22,129 nucleotides of DNA from a virus, in IMG/VR virus record IMGVR_UViG_3300022690_000526, positions 1-22,129 of that record; one strand, 5' to 3'. Position numbers and translations under genes: made by a program. The notes beneath the pieces were generated by a model. The model was given only the letters and a program-made list of their open reading frames with translations. It did not search any database and had not been told where the DNA came from. Below are positions 1 through 6,516 of the stretch, in pieces. How positions within the stretch are numbered: the first letter of the stretch is position 1; each line of letters starts with the position of its first letter.

Positions 1-66
1 AGATTTGAAACACCAAAAACACCCGTTTTGTGATAGGTTATGATAGGGTAGAAAGGAGGGAAAAAC

Positions 67-256
67 ATGGAAAAAACAAGAGGCAATAAACGAAGCAATC
101 GAAGTTTTAGCGTATCAGATTGTTAAATTAAACCGGATGAAACCAGTGGAAACCATGAACATTTTGACAACCGCTGACCACATTCGAGAGGCCGGAGAAA
201 AGTTGAGCGCTTGTATATCAGAGGCCGAAAAGGTTAAATTAACAGGAAGGTATTAA
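67..256 (+). CDS. Small hypothetical phage protein, frameshifted near its start
   Basis: The ATG at 67 has a strong ribosome-binding site (AAAGGAGGG, 52-60), but its frame closes after 19 codons. The +1 frame stays open from there to TAA at 254-256 and reads like a real helical protein (EAIEVLAYQIVKLNR, then EKLSACISEAEKV). Removing one A from the A6 run at 71-76 joins ATG and RBS to that frame and gives a 62-residue protein. The product is unrecognised: a short, charged, probably all-helical early protein with no membrane segment or cysteine motif. The break is either a sequencing overcall or a real indel. An internal ATG near 136 lacks a good RBS and is the less likely start. Confidence 0.5.
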
Positions 257-261
257 TAACA

Positions 262-315
262 ATAGGCCGCCGCTTGTCGAAAAATAATGCCGGGACACCT
301 TACGGCGGCGGCTAT
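262..315 (+). promoter_or_regulatory. GC-rich stem-loop in the leader of the 138-aa gene
   Basis: GCCGCCGC (266-273) is complementary over 8 bp to GCGGCGGC (305-312). The pairing extends through ATA/TAT (262-264 with 313-315) across a single bulged G. The loop is about 31 nt. The structure lies in the gap between two genes, directly upstream of the RBS GAAGGGG (321-327). No T-run follows, so it is not a classic intrinsic terminator. An mRNA stability or attenuation element is one possibility, but this is inference. Confidence 0.4.
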
Positions 316-332
316 ATAGAGAAGGGGAAAAA

Positions 333-749
333 ATGACAACAACAACAACATTAGAATCGTATCAGGGGCAAAAAACAAGGCATAGCGAAGAATTAAGCGC
401 GTTTGATGGTTTATTCTTTGCTTTTAGTAATGCCCAATTGGATGAAGGATTGGCGAAAGTTAAAGCAGAAAAAAGCGAAATTATGAGCATTGGTGCTGGT
501 GGCTTCGTGCGTAAAGATCAGGCCAAGGATTTTGTTTCACTGATGAAGCGCCATGGAATAGAGCGCAAAGAGTTGCGGAAAAATACTAAAATACTGGTTG
601 ATGCGATAGTTTATGAACTATGGAATCACGAGTATTGTATAACTGGCGATCCCGCCGACGCATTGGCGGTATTGGATTTGACTGTTGATAGTGTTGATCC
701 AGAAATAATGAGGAAAGCACTTAAACAATACCGAAAGGGGCAGAAATGA
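333..749 (+). CDS. Conserved-type phage protein of unknown function (138 aa)
   Basis: The gene has a good RBS (GAAGGGG) seven nt before the ATG and ends in an ATGA overlap with the next gene. It encodes 138 residues, soluble and mostly helical. The N-terminus is a threonine run (MTTTTT). A segment around residues 25-60 contains FFAFSNAQLDEG and GAGGFVRKDQ, a pattern I associate with small phage proteins of unknown role. There are no catalytic motifs, membrane segments or zinc ligands. It sits at the head of a cluster of translationally coupled small early genes, so a host-modulation or accessory role is plausible but unproven. Confidence 0.75.
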   Translation: MTTTTTLESYQGQKTRHSEELSAFDGLFFAFSNAQLDEGLAKVKAEKSEIMSIGAGGFVRKDQAKDFVSLMKRHGIERKELRKNTKILVDAIVYELWNHEYCITGDPADALAVLDLTVDSVDPEIMRKALKQYRKGQK

Positions 750-1107
750 AACATACCAAAGGGCCATGGGAGGCACAGTGGGGGGTTAATGGTTGATGGG
801 ATTAAGAAGCAATGGCATGTATTTCGTGTTATTGAAGAAAATGATGTAGAGGTTATTAATTCGGAATTAGTGTGTAGGTTTGACGAATTAGAAGATCAAC
901 AAAAAAAATAAAGCTAATGCGCGGTTAATAGCAGCGGCCCCGGAATTGCTTGAAGGATGCAAAGTCGCAGAAGAATTGATTGCTTTAATAGAGAAATGGA
1001 AAGTCGCAGATCAGGGTTCCTCCTACGAAATTATGGATGAAATTGTTGGGTACGCCGAGAAATCAATTTGGTATAACGCCATTAAAAAAGCGGAGGTTAT
1101 AAAATGA
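746..1107 (+). CDS. Phage 'HTKGPW...NARLIAAAPELLE' family protein, two frameshifts
   Basis: The start overlaps the previous stop (ATGA). The N-terminus MKHTKGPWE and the C-terminal part ANARLIAAAPELLE are the two hallmark blocks of a very common small phage protein family of unknown function, and here they lie in different frames. Dropping one G from the G6 run at 780-785 and one A from the A8 run at 901-908 restores a single 119-residue protein that ends at TGA 1105-1107, again overlapping the next ATG. The restored length and both conserved ends fit the family. The function is not known. As written, the gene is broken twice, and single-base overcalls are the simplest explanation. Confidence 0.7.
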
Positions 1108-1443
1108 AACTAGATTGCGGACACGAATTAAAAGTTAAAAAAGATGATATAAGTACAGGGTACGGAACAAATGATAAGGGGAAAAAATCTTGTTACGCCT
1201 GTTGTGCAGAGTATGACAGAAAAACTATGCGGAAGGATAAAAAAAATTGTGTTATACCTTTCGGGTAATGAAATAACTAACTGGCCCGGATCATTGCGTA
1301 TCAGGGCAAGTGTAACAGAAGGCCGACACAATATGGCCGGAGTACAACGGTTTGCCTATTTTACATTTGAAGGCCGCCGATGGTATGGCCGACAAGTCGG
1401 GGATTTTAGTCAACTATGCCATTGTCGGGAGTTGAAAATATGA
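1104..1443 (+). CDS. Zinc-ribbon-like small phage protein, frameshifted
   Basis: The ATG overlaps the preceding stop (ATGA). The first frame gives MKLDCGHE, then GYGTNDKGKKSCYACCAEYDR, and stops after 54 codons. Removing one A from the A8 run at 1239-1246 continues into IVLYLSGNEITNWPGSL, RHNMAGV and YGRQVGDFSQLCHCRELK, for a total of 112 residues. The combined pattern (N-terminal CGH, a CYACC pair, TNWPG, RHN, C-terminal CHC) matches a widespread small phage protein whose function is unknown. The Cys/His pairs suggest a bound metal. Both halves are needed for the family pattern, so the shift is an indel or a sequence error. Confidence 0.7.
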
Positions 1444-1598
1444 AAATAAACGAAGGTTTCATGGAATTAAAGCGCGCCGGTATTAAAGTTTACGCCGCGT
1501 TGTACCGAAAACAGCAAGAGGCTGGGCGGATCGTGGCGTGGTGCGGCGCTATTGCGTTCTTTTTAATCGTAGTATGTTTTATATGGAAAATAACATGA
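1440..1598 (+). CDS. Small C-terminally anchored membrane protein (52 aa)
   Basis: The ATG overlaps the previous TGA (ATGA) and is preceded by CGGGAG. The 52 residues have a charged, helical N-terminal 30 residues (lysine, arginine, glutamate), then one hydrophobic segment at about 33-50 (IVAWCGAIAFFLIVVCFIW), and end in KIT. The basic region just before the segment predicts an N-in topology with the tail in the membrane. The function is unknown. Small single-pass proteins like this are common among early phage genes. Confidence 0.6.
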   Translation: MKINEGFMELKRAGIKVYAALYRKQQEAGRIVAWCGAIAFFLIVVCFIWKIT

Positions 1599-1762
1599 GA
1601 TATAGTCAAGAAATCATCACGGTTTTGTTTCCTTTCCTTAATAAGAGTTTAGAGGATGAATGGGAATTGATCAAATCCAAAAAATCGTCATTATGCAGCG
1701 CAGAACGGCAGCAAATAACTCAATTGTGTTTAGAACTTGAAAATGAGGGGAGGGAAGTATGA
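1595..1762 (+). CDS. Hypothetical protein (55 aa)
   Basis: The start at 1595 forms an ATGA overlap with the upstream gene. An in-frame start farther upstream would run back inside that gene and is not needed. The protein is 55 residues, amphipathic and helical (SLEDEWELIKSKKSSL, then ITQLCLELENEG). It has no recognised family, membrane segment or catalytic motif. It is coupled by ATGA to the next gene too, so it is translated as part of the chain. The RBS is weak, consistent with reliance on coupling. Confidence 0.6.
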   Translation: MRYSQEIITVLFPFLNKSLEDEWELIKSKKSSLCSAERQQITQLCLELENEGREV

Positions 1763-1953
1763 GTGAATATCGAATAATAGTTTATGCGTATGGATCACTT
1801 ACAGATGAGCAACGTATCGATCAACGTATTACAAAGGAAACCCCTGTGGAATTTATTTGTAGACAGGATTGGAGAATTTTTACTAAAATTATTAATGTAA
1901 TTGAAATTACCGCGCAAGAGCGGAGGGCAATTTTAGATAAACCTATAAATTAA
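1759..1953 (+). CDS. Hypothetical protein (64 aa)
   Basis: The ATGA overlap with the upstream stop and a strong RBS (AGGGGAGGGAAG) support the start. The 64 residues have a beta-like N-terminus (EYRIIVYAYGSL), a charged middle and a helical end (AQERRAILDK). The family is not recognised. It is the last gene before the only clear non-coding gap of this region, so the small-gene cluster probably ends here. Confidence 0.65.
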   Translation: MSEYRIIVYAYGSLTDEQRIDQRITKETPVEFICRQDWRIFTKIINVIEITAQERRAILDKPIN

Positions 1954-1966
1954 ATTATAAAAATGA

Positions 1967-1995
1967 TTGACAAGTAATGCTGACTAATGTAATGT
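1967..1995 (+). promoter_or_regulatory. Candidate sigma70-type promoter with TAATG repeats
   Basis: A perfect -35 hexamer TTGACA (1967-1972) is followed after 17 nt by a weak -10, TAATGT (1990-1995). It lies in the 79-bp gap before the small DNA-binding protein. TAATG occurs three times at 1975-1994, partly overlapping the spacer and -10, as operator half-sites often do. The downstream gene encodes a helix-turn-helix protein, so autoregulation is a reasonable guess. The -10 matches consensus at only three of six positions. Confidence 0.4.
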
Positions 1996-2032
1996 AGTGA
2001 GCATACTTACCAATCCAACCAAGGAACCAACC

Positions 2033-2227
2033 ATGGAACAGTTATTAACGATTAAGCAAGTCGCCGAGTTGACACAATACTCCGTCGTGAGTATTAATCG
2101 CTTTGTCAAGAACGGGACAATCAAGGCCATGCGTTTACCTAATGGACGTAAGTGGATGATTGAAAAAAAAGAATTAGAAAACGTCCTAAAGTATAAAAAC
2201 GACAATGGTGAAAAGTTCGACCTCTAA
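2033..2227 (+). CDS. Excisionase/MerR-like helix-turn-helix DNA-binding protein
   Basis: The protein has 64 residues with a typical HTH_17/excisionase layout: LLTIKQVAELTQYSVVSINRFVKNG (helix, turn, recognition helix), then a wing MRLPNGRKWMIEKKELENVL. This is the classic 'xIxEVAxxLxVSxxTVxRxIxxGxLxAxRxxGRxWxIxxxxLxxFL' pattern. It would bind DNA as a small regulator or recombination directionality factor. The ATG at 2033 is preceded by AAGGA (2021-2025). In-frame codons upstream (from 1997) lie in the promoter region and are unlikely to be translated. No integrase is visible here, so a transcription or replication role is as likely as excision. Confidence 0.8.
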   Translation: MEQLLTIKQVAELTQYSVVSINRFVKNGTIKAMRLPNGRKWMIEKKELENVLKYKNDNGEKFDL

Positions 2228-4293
2228 TAAATCCAAAGCGGATTATATTAAGGAATATGTAAACGCCGGCTATACGTTATTTCCATTAGCCGGCAAGATT
2301 CCGATCCGCAAAGAGTGGCAAAAGACCGCGTATGATCCCTTCATAAGCCCGGACTCCTTCTCCGGCAATTATGGTATATCCCTAACAAAAAACAGATTTG
2401 ATTATTGATTGCGATCCCCGCAACTATCCGGCCGGGCGTGATTCTTGGAAGGAATTGCGGGATAAATATAACCTTAAAGGCATAGGCCGGACATTTGTGG
2501 TGCAGACCGGAGCGGGGGGCTTCCATATTTATCTAAAAAAGCCAGCGGAAATTAAGATTCGTAAATCTGTGCGGCAGTATGCGGGCATTGACTTCCTATC
2601 TAAAGGTTGCTACATAGTTGGCGCGGGCGCTATTCATCCTGATACGCATAAGGCATATATTGGGCTGCAAGGCTTGGCTAATTATGCAGCAGAGGCGCCG
2701 GCTGATTTGATTGAATTGATTAAGAGTAAGCCAATCGATTTAAAAGCCGACGGGATGGACGAACCAGAGGATGATAAGCAAGCAGTAGATAGGTACAAAG
2801 AATTTTTAGATAAGGCCGATCCGGCCATACAAGGCCACGGAGGGGACGTACAGACATTTAAGATCGCTTGTCGGGGACGAGATTACGGCTTGACCGCTCG
2901 CACCGTAGCTGACCTTATGTTGGAGCATTACAATCCGCGATGTTCCCCACCGTGGCAACCACATGAATTAGAAATCAAAGTAAAGAACGCTTACAACTAC
3001 AATAGGGATGTCGTTGGTAAGTATAACCCAAAAATCGATTTTAGCAAGGTAACGGTGGATCAAAATGACATTAAATGGAACCAAGATAAACAAGGCGGCA
3101 TGCTTAAAACAATTCAAAACATTGTTAATTATTTCTTGTTGGTTGACAATGCTCTGCATAAATGTATTGGCTATAATGAATTTACTAATGCTGTCGAATT
3201 TTTAAAGAAGGCTCCGTGGCATACTAATACAGATCAAGTGGCGGCATGGAGTGATAACGATACAATCCAATTAGAATTTTTCCTAAATAATAAACAAGGG
3301 ATTCAGTTTAATTCACACATGATTTCCCGCGCCGTAATTGTGGCTGCTAAATACATTCGATTTCATCCGGTGAGGGATTATCTCGAATCGCTTAAATGGG
3401 ATGGTGTTAAGCGTATAGACAGCTGGCTTGTGGACTTTTGCGGCGCGGAGGATATTGATCTGCACAGAATATTTGGTAGTAAATTTTTATTAGGTGCGGT
3501 GGCGCGGATATATAAGCCCGGAATAAAATTTGACCACATGCTCGTATTAGAGGGAGATCAGGGCATAGGGAAGTCAACGGTGTGTGAAATATTAGGTGGC
3601 CATTGGTTCGGAGATATTGCAATAGATCCGCATAATAAAGATACAGTAGACGCAATGAGGGGCAAATGGATATTAGAAGTTTCTGAAATGGAATGTACGA
3701 GGCGTGCCGAAACAAACGCACTTAAAGCATTTATCTCCCGAACGGTTGATCGTGTACGTCTAGCTTATGGGAAATTCACACAGGATTTTCCAAGACAATG
3801 TGTTCTCCTTGGCACGATCAACCCGGAGGGGGATCATACCTACCTTAAAGATAGTACCGGCAATCGTCGCTTTTGGCCGGTGTTATGTGGGAGTATTAGA
3901 TTTGATGCTGTCCGAGAGATCCGTGATCAGATGTGGGCCGAGTCGGTCGTTAGATATAAAAATGGTGAATCGATCCACATCACGGATAAATCTGTCCATA
4001 TACAGGCTGTAAAGGCGGCAGATGAACGGCGGGCAAGAGATCCATGGTTCGATAAAATAGGTTTGATGTTAGAGAGTGATGATCTTCTAAAAGATGCACA
4101 AGTTTTAATAACTCAAGAAGTATGGGAGCAATGTTTGAGTGGCGATAGTAAATCTTTTGATCGCTTTAAGGCGATGAGGATTTCAACAGTGTTGAGGGAT
4201 CTCGGGTGGACGCGTGGAACATTTTACTCTAAACAAAATAATAAGACGGTTAAAGGGTGGCGACGACCGGAAGATTTGGGGATTGGGTTATGA
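2205..4293 (+). CDS. Primase-polymerase/VapE-type helicase, one frameshift at 2387-2392
   Basis: This is a replicative primase-helicase split over two frames. The first frame (2205-2408) carries FPLAGKIPIRKEW and GNYGISLTK, then stops. The second (from about 2398) begins LIIDCDPRNYPAG, the catalytic D-x-D block of the bifunctional primase/polymerase (prim-pol) domain. Removing one A from the A6 run at 2387-2392 joins them as a 695-residue protein. Prim-pol (about 15-175): D68 and D70, H107 in GAGGFHIYL, and GIDFLSKGCYIVGAGAIHP. The VapE-like P-loop domain (about 375-600) has Walker A EGDQGIGKST (about 449), Walker B WILEVSEM (about 488), GTIN and the arginine-finger-like GNRRFW (about 552). 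It should make primers and unwind the fork. It overlaps the HTH gene by 23 bp. Confidence 0.88.
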
Positions 4294-4709
4294 TATACGC
4301 AGACATAGAATATTCTAAACAACTTAAAGATGAGTTTCCCGATAGTGAGTTATGGCATATTTACCCATGTCAATCTCATGGAATGATTCCATGGGGAAAT
4401 ATATCAGATAAAGAGTTTGCTGATAAATGGAATCAAGAATACATCTACCCCGCCCTAACCACGGATATGCTATTGGAGAGGTTGCCCGCAAGACTAAGAT
4501 TAGAAAGAGCCGATTACTGGTTAAGTATGGCGCCTATAAAAGATAATTCCGCTTATGATGTTAGATATAAGGGTTGGGTTGGTGGTATACTCCCAACTTC
4601 TTGTGAACATAGACAGTGGCAAGATACTCATAAATGGTTTCAGGAAACAAAACTTTGTGATGCACTAGCCAAAATGCTTATATGGTTGAAGAAGGAAGGG
4701 TTGTTATGA
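4290..4709 (+). CDS. Phage protein of unknown function (139 aa)
   Basis: The start at 4290 overlaps the primase stop (ATGA). The upstream in-frame TTG would run into the primase gene. The 139 residues have an aromatic-rich N-terminal part (SELWHIYPCQSHG, MIPWGN), then TTDMLLERLPARLRLERADYWLSM, and a C-terminus DALAKMLIWLKKEGLL. The 'LLERLP...ADALAKMLIYL' ending is a recurring feature of small phage proteins with no known activity. It is soluble, with no obvious catalytic or metal site. Confidence 0.75.
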   Translation: MIYADIEYSKQLKDEFPDSELWHIYPCQSHGMIPWGNISDKEFADKWNQEYIYPALTTDMLLERLPARLRLERADYWLSMAPIKDNSAYDVRYKGWVGGILPTSCEHRQWQDTHKWFQETKLCDALAKMLIWLKKEGLL

Positions 4710-4825
4710 AATGTCCCGTGCATGGAGAAAACTACAATCCAGCAGCATGTTTAACTTGTTATAATATTGTTCAAAGATTGGGGTTTTGGTTAATGAAAGG
4801 ATGGCGTAATGAAACTTGGCGATAA
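4706..4825 (+). CDS. Tiny zinc-finger-like protein (39 aa)
   Basis: The ATG overlaps the previous TGA (ATGA). The 39 residues begin MKCPVHGENYNPAACLTC: a C-x2-H pair and a C-x2-C pair 11 residues apart, enough to hold one zinc. An aromatic, basic tail (GFWLMKGWRNETWR) follows. The last 17 nt overlap the next gene in another frame. The function is unknown. A DNA- or protein-binding accessory role is a guess from the metal site only. Confidence 0.55.
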   Translation: MKCPVHGENYNPAACLTCYNIVQRLGFWLMKGWRNETWR

Positions 4826-5099
4826 AGTTAGAGATAAAATTACAGGATTTACCGGTATAGCGATCGCAAGATGCGACTATCTGTATGGGTGTATTTCAAT
4901 AGAAGTAATGTCAGAAAAACTATTAAACGGAAAACCAGTTAGTATATGGGTTGATGATGTTCAACTAGATGTGTTATCTGATAAGCCTGAAATAAAAAAA
5001 ACATCTAAAAAGAAATACGAACCAAAATTCTATACTAGAAAAGGCGGCATGAATAGAAGTTTGCCGCCTCATCGTCAACCTAGTGAACCGTGGCATTAA
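4809..5099 (+). CDS. Small phage protein with SH3/KOW-like N-terminus (96 aa)
   Basis: The RBS is AAAGGA, about 7 nt before the ATG. The N-terminal 55 residues (KLGDKVRDKITGFTGIAIARCDYLYGCISIEV ... WVDDVQLDVL) have the alternating pattern of a small beta-barrel. They match a common phage protein beginning 'KLGDKVKDxxTGFxGIA' followed by a Y-x-x-G-C block. The C-terminal 35 residues are basic and proline-rich (KKTSKKKYEPKF, LPPHRQPSEPW) and are probably flexible. The function is unknown. The basic tail would suit nucleic-acid binding (inference). Confidence 0.75.
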   Translation: MKLGDKVRDKITGFTGIAIARCDYLYGCISIEVMSEKLLNGKPVSIWVDDVQLDVLSDKPEIKKTSKKKYEPKFYTRKGGMNRSLPPHRQPSEPWH

Positions 5100-5124
5100 A
5101 TATATAATTGAAAAGGAATAATGT

Positions 5125-5262
5125 ATGCCTGATTCACTTTATGAAAAAATATTTTTAGGCACAGTATGTGCGTTGTGGGTGGCATGGGTTGTTATATTAT
5201 TCGTCTTTGTCTTTTGGCCGCCGATGGTATGTTTATTTAATTTTATTTGTTCACTTGATTAG
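5125..5262 (+). CDS. Small membrane protein (45 aa)
   Basis: The ATG at 5125 has AAAGGA (5112-5117) at good spacing. The ATG four bases earlier closes after three codons. The 45 residues have a short polar N-terminus (MPDSLYEK) and a long hydrophobic stretch at about 9-42 (GTVCALWVAWVVILFVFVFWPP, then MVCLFNFICSL). That is one long or two short membrane passes broken at the double proline. Three cysteines lie in or near the membrane. The family is unknown. Confidence 0.6.
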   Translation: MPDSLYEKIFLGTVCALWVAWVVILFVFVFWPPMVCLFNFICSLD

Positions 5263-5271
5263 GAGGATTCT

Positions 5272-5403
5272 ATGATAAGAGAAGTCAATGGTCAATTTCA
5301 ATTAGTATCAAAAAAAACCGGGAAAGTTTTAGGTACGCATCCTACATTGGGTAGGGCGTTGGCACAAGAGAAGGCTATTAAGACTAGCAAGAGGAAAAAA
5401 TAG
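5272..5403 (+). CDS. Small basic phage protein (43 aa)
   Basis: A near-perfect RBS (AGGAGG at 5261-5266) precedes the ATG. The 43 residues (VNGQFQLVSKKTGKVLGTHPTLGRALAQEKAIK) have the pattern of very short phage proteins of the type 'G.Y.V.SKKTGKVLG.H.T...A..Q..AI', thought to be small beta-beta-alpha folds of unknown role. The C-terminus is strongly basic (KTSKRKK). The TAG stop shares its last base with the GTG start of the next gene (TAGTG), so the two are coupled. Confidence 0.7.
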   Translation: MIREVNGQFQLVSKKTGKVLGTHPTLGRALAQEKAIKTSKRKK

Positions 5404-6050
5404 TGGATCAGACTAATAAGTATGACGGAGGTAAACCCCGATGGGATCTGTTGCCATTAGGGCAAGTAGCAAAAATCGTAAATGTATTGACTTTTGGCCT
5501 TAAAAAATATAGCGAGGAGAGTTGGAAGAAAGTTGATCAAGCGGAAAAAAGATATTACGCAGCCCTTATGCGTCACATGGATGCGTGGAGAAATGGGGAG
5601 AAGATCGACTCTGAATCAGGTTTAAGTCACTTGGCACACGCAAGCTGCTGTCTTATTTTTTTAATGTGGTTTGCGGATAATCCGCAGAAGGAGGAATTAG
5701 AAATGAAAAAGATAAAAACAAAGGATGTAAAAATAGTATGTATTTGTGGTTCAACAAAATTTTGCAAAGAGATTTCAGTATATAAATGGGAGTTAGAGAA
5801 ACAAGGCATTATGGCAATCGGGTTGCATCTTCTACCGGCTAATTATTTTAATGTTCAGCCAAGCCATCAGGCAGAATTTGAGGGTGTCGCTGGCATCCTT
5901 GATGAATTACATTTTAGGAAAATTGAAATGGCCGATGAGATTTTTATTTTTAATAAGGATGGATATATTGGCAATCAAACACGGATTGAAATTGATTATT
6001 CAGAAAGTCTTGGAAAAAAAATAGTCTACAAAGAGGAGATTAAACCATGA
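5403..6050 (+). CDS. Fused dATP/dGTP pyrophosphohydrolase (DUF5664-type) and nucleoside 2-deoxyribosyltransferase-like protein
   Basis: The 215-residue protein starts at GTG in a TAGTG overlap. Residues 1-97 match the phage family annotated as dATP/dGTP diphosphohydrolase N-terminal domain: KYDGGKPRWDLLPL, FGLKKYSEESW, RYYAALMRHMDAW and the helical SGLSHLAHASCC. Residues 108-213 match the Rossmann-like nucleoside 2-deoxyribosyltransferase/DUF4406 group: IVCICGSTKF, LDELHFRKIEMADEIFIFN, GYIGNQTRIEIDYSESLGK. Expected roles are hydrolysis of selected dNTPs and cleavage or transfer of a nucleoside or nucleotide base, both shaping the dNTP pool. At the junction a perfect RBS (AAGGAGG, 5688-5694) precedes an in-frame ATG at 5704, so the second domain may also be made alone (115 aa). 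Confidence 0.82.
   Translation: MDQTNKYDGGKPRWDLLPLGQVAKIVNVLTFGLKKYSEESWKKVDQAEKRYYAALMRHMDAWRNGEKIDSESGLSHLAHASCCLIFLMWFADNPQKEELEMKKIKTKDVKIVCICGSTKFCKEISVYKWELEKQGIMAIGLHLLPANYFNVQPSHQAEFEGVAGILDELHFRKIEMADEIFIFNKDGYIGNQTRIEIDYSESLGKKIVYKEEIKP
5688..5706 (+). promoter_or_regulatory. Internal ribosome-binding site and start at the domain junction
   Basis: AAGGAGG (5688-5694) lies nine nt before an in-frame ATG (5704-5706), exactly between the two domains of the fused nucleotide-metabolism protein. It is as good as any RBS in the window. It would let the deoxyribosyltransferase-like domain be made separately as well as in the fusion. It may be the remnant of two once-separate genes. Confidence 0.6.
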
Positions 6051-6262
6051 GCAATACACAATCTATGTTAATGGAAATAAAAAGTTTAAAAAATCAACTA
6101 GGTCACTACCAGCGCATGTTTGACAAACAAATCAATCCGCCGATATGTGTTACTAATGTGGATTTTAAAGCGCAGTTTGAACAGGCTATAGATGAAATAA
6201 ATCGATTTAAACCGGTGCCTTTTACCGGAGGAAAATTATTTATTAAATCAAAGGAATTATGA
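6047..6262 (+). CDS. Hypothetical coiled-coil-prone protein (71 aa)
   Basis: There is an ATGA overlap with the upstream stop and an RBS AGAGGAG. The 71 residues begin with a short heptad-like helix (MLMEIKSLKNQLGHYQRMF), followed by a proline break and a second helix (FKAQFEQAIDEINRF). No family is recognised. It is coupled by ATGA to the next gene. Confidence 0.65.
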   Translation: MSNTQSMLMEIKSLKNQLGHYQRMFDKQINPPICVTNVDFKAQFEQAIDEINRFKPVPFTGGKLFIKSKEL

Positions 6263-6516
6263 AGATAAAAAAATTATTACTTGTTCCTACAGATCCTAAA
6301 CAAAAACCGATCGATGTTTTAATTACACGTGTTAATGTTCAAGGTGCGTATTTAAAAATAATATTTATAAATGGGGAAACTAGATTTCTACTGAAAGATC
6401 AAATTAAGGAATGGAAAGTAATAGAGGTTGACGAAGATGATACACATGATAGGCCAACAGGAGAAGGATCCCGATTGCCCGATATGCAACAAAATGATGA
6501 TGTTCAGGGCGGGTAA
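6259..6516 (+). CDS. Hypothetical protein (85 aa)
   Basis: The ATGA overlap supports the start. The 85 residues have a beta-rich core at about 1-60 (IKKLLLVPTDPKQKPIDVLITRV, YLKIIFINGETRFL, IKEWKVIEV), followed by a polar tail that overlaps the start of the next gene by about 80 bp. The overlap tail has lower complexity and may be biologically unimportant. The function is unknown. Confidence 0.6.
   Translation: MKIKKLLLVPTDPKQKPIDVLITRVNVQGAYLKIIFINGETRFLLKDQIKEWKVIEVDEDDTHDRPTGEGSRLPDMQQNDDVQGG

Noticed and set aside
1-43. Possible end of an upstream gene at the left edge
   Set aside because: Two frames (stop at 31-33 or 41-43) both give short open tails and nothing recognisable, so neither can be supported.
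2386-2393. Programmed -1 frameshift at an A AAA AAC-like heptamer in the primase gene
   Set aside because: The frame needed is +1 relative to the first part, not -1, and no stimulatory structure is obvious; the same one-base pattern at unrelated genes favours an indel.
4377-4393. Inverted repeat CATGGAA-TGA-TTCCATG
   Set aside because: Only 7 bp and inside a coding region; expected by chance in a window of this size.
5403-5700. Claim that this phage uses 2-aminoadenine (Z) DNA
   Set aside because: The pyrophosphohydrolase-type domain and a family A polymerase are compatible with it, but no PurZ or other dedicated gene is in the window.
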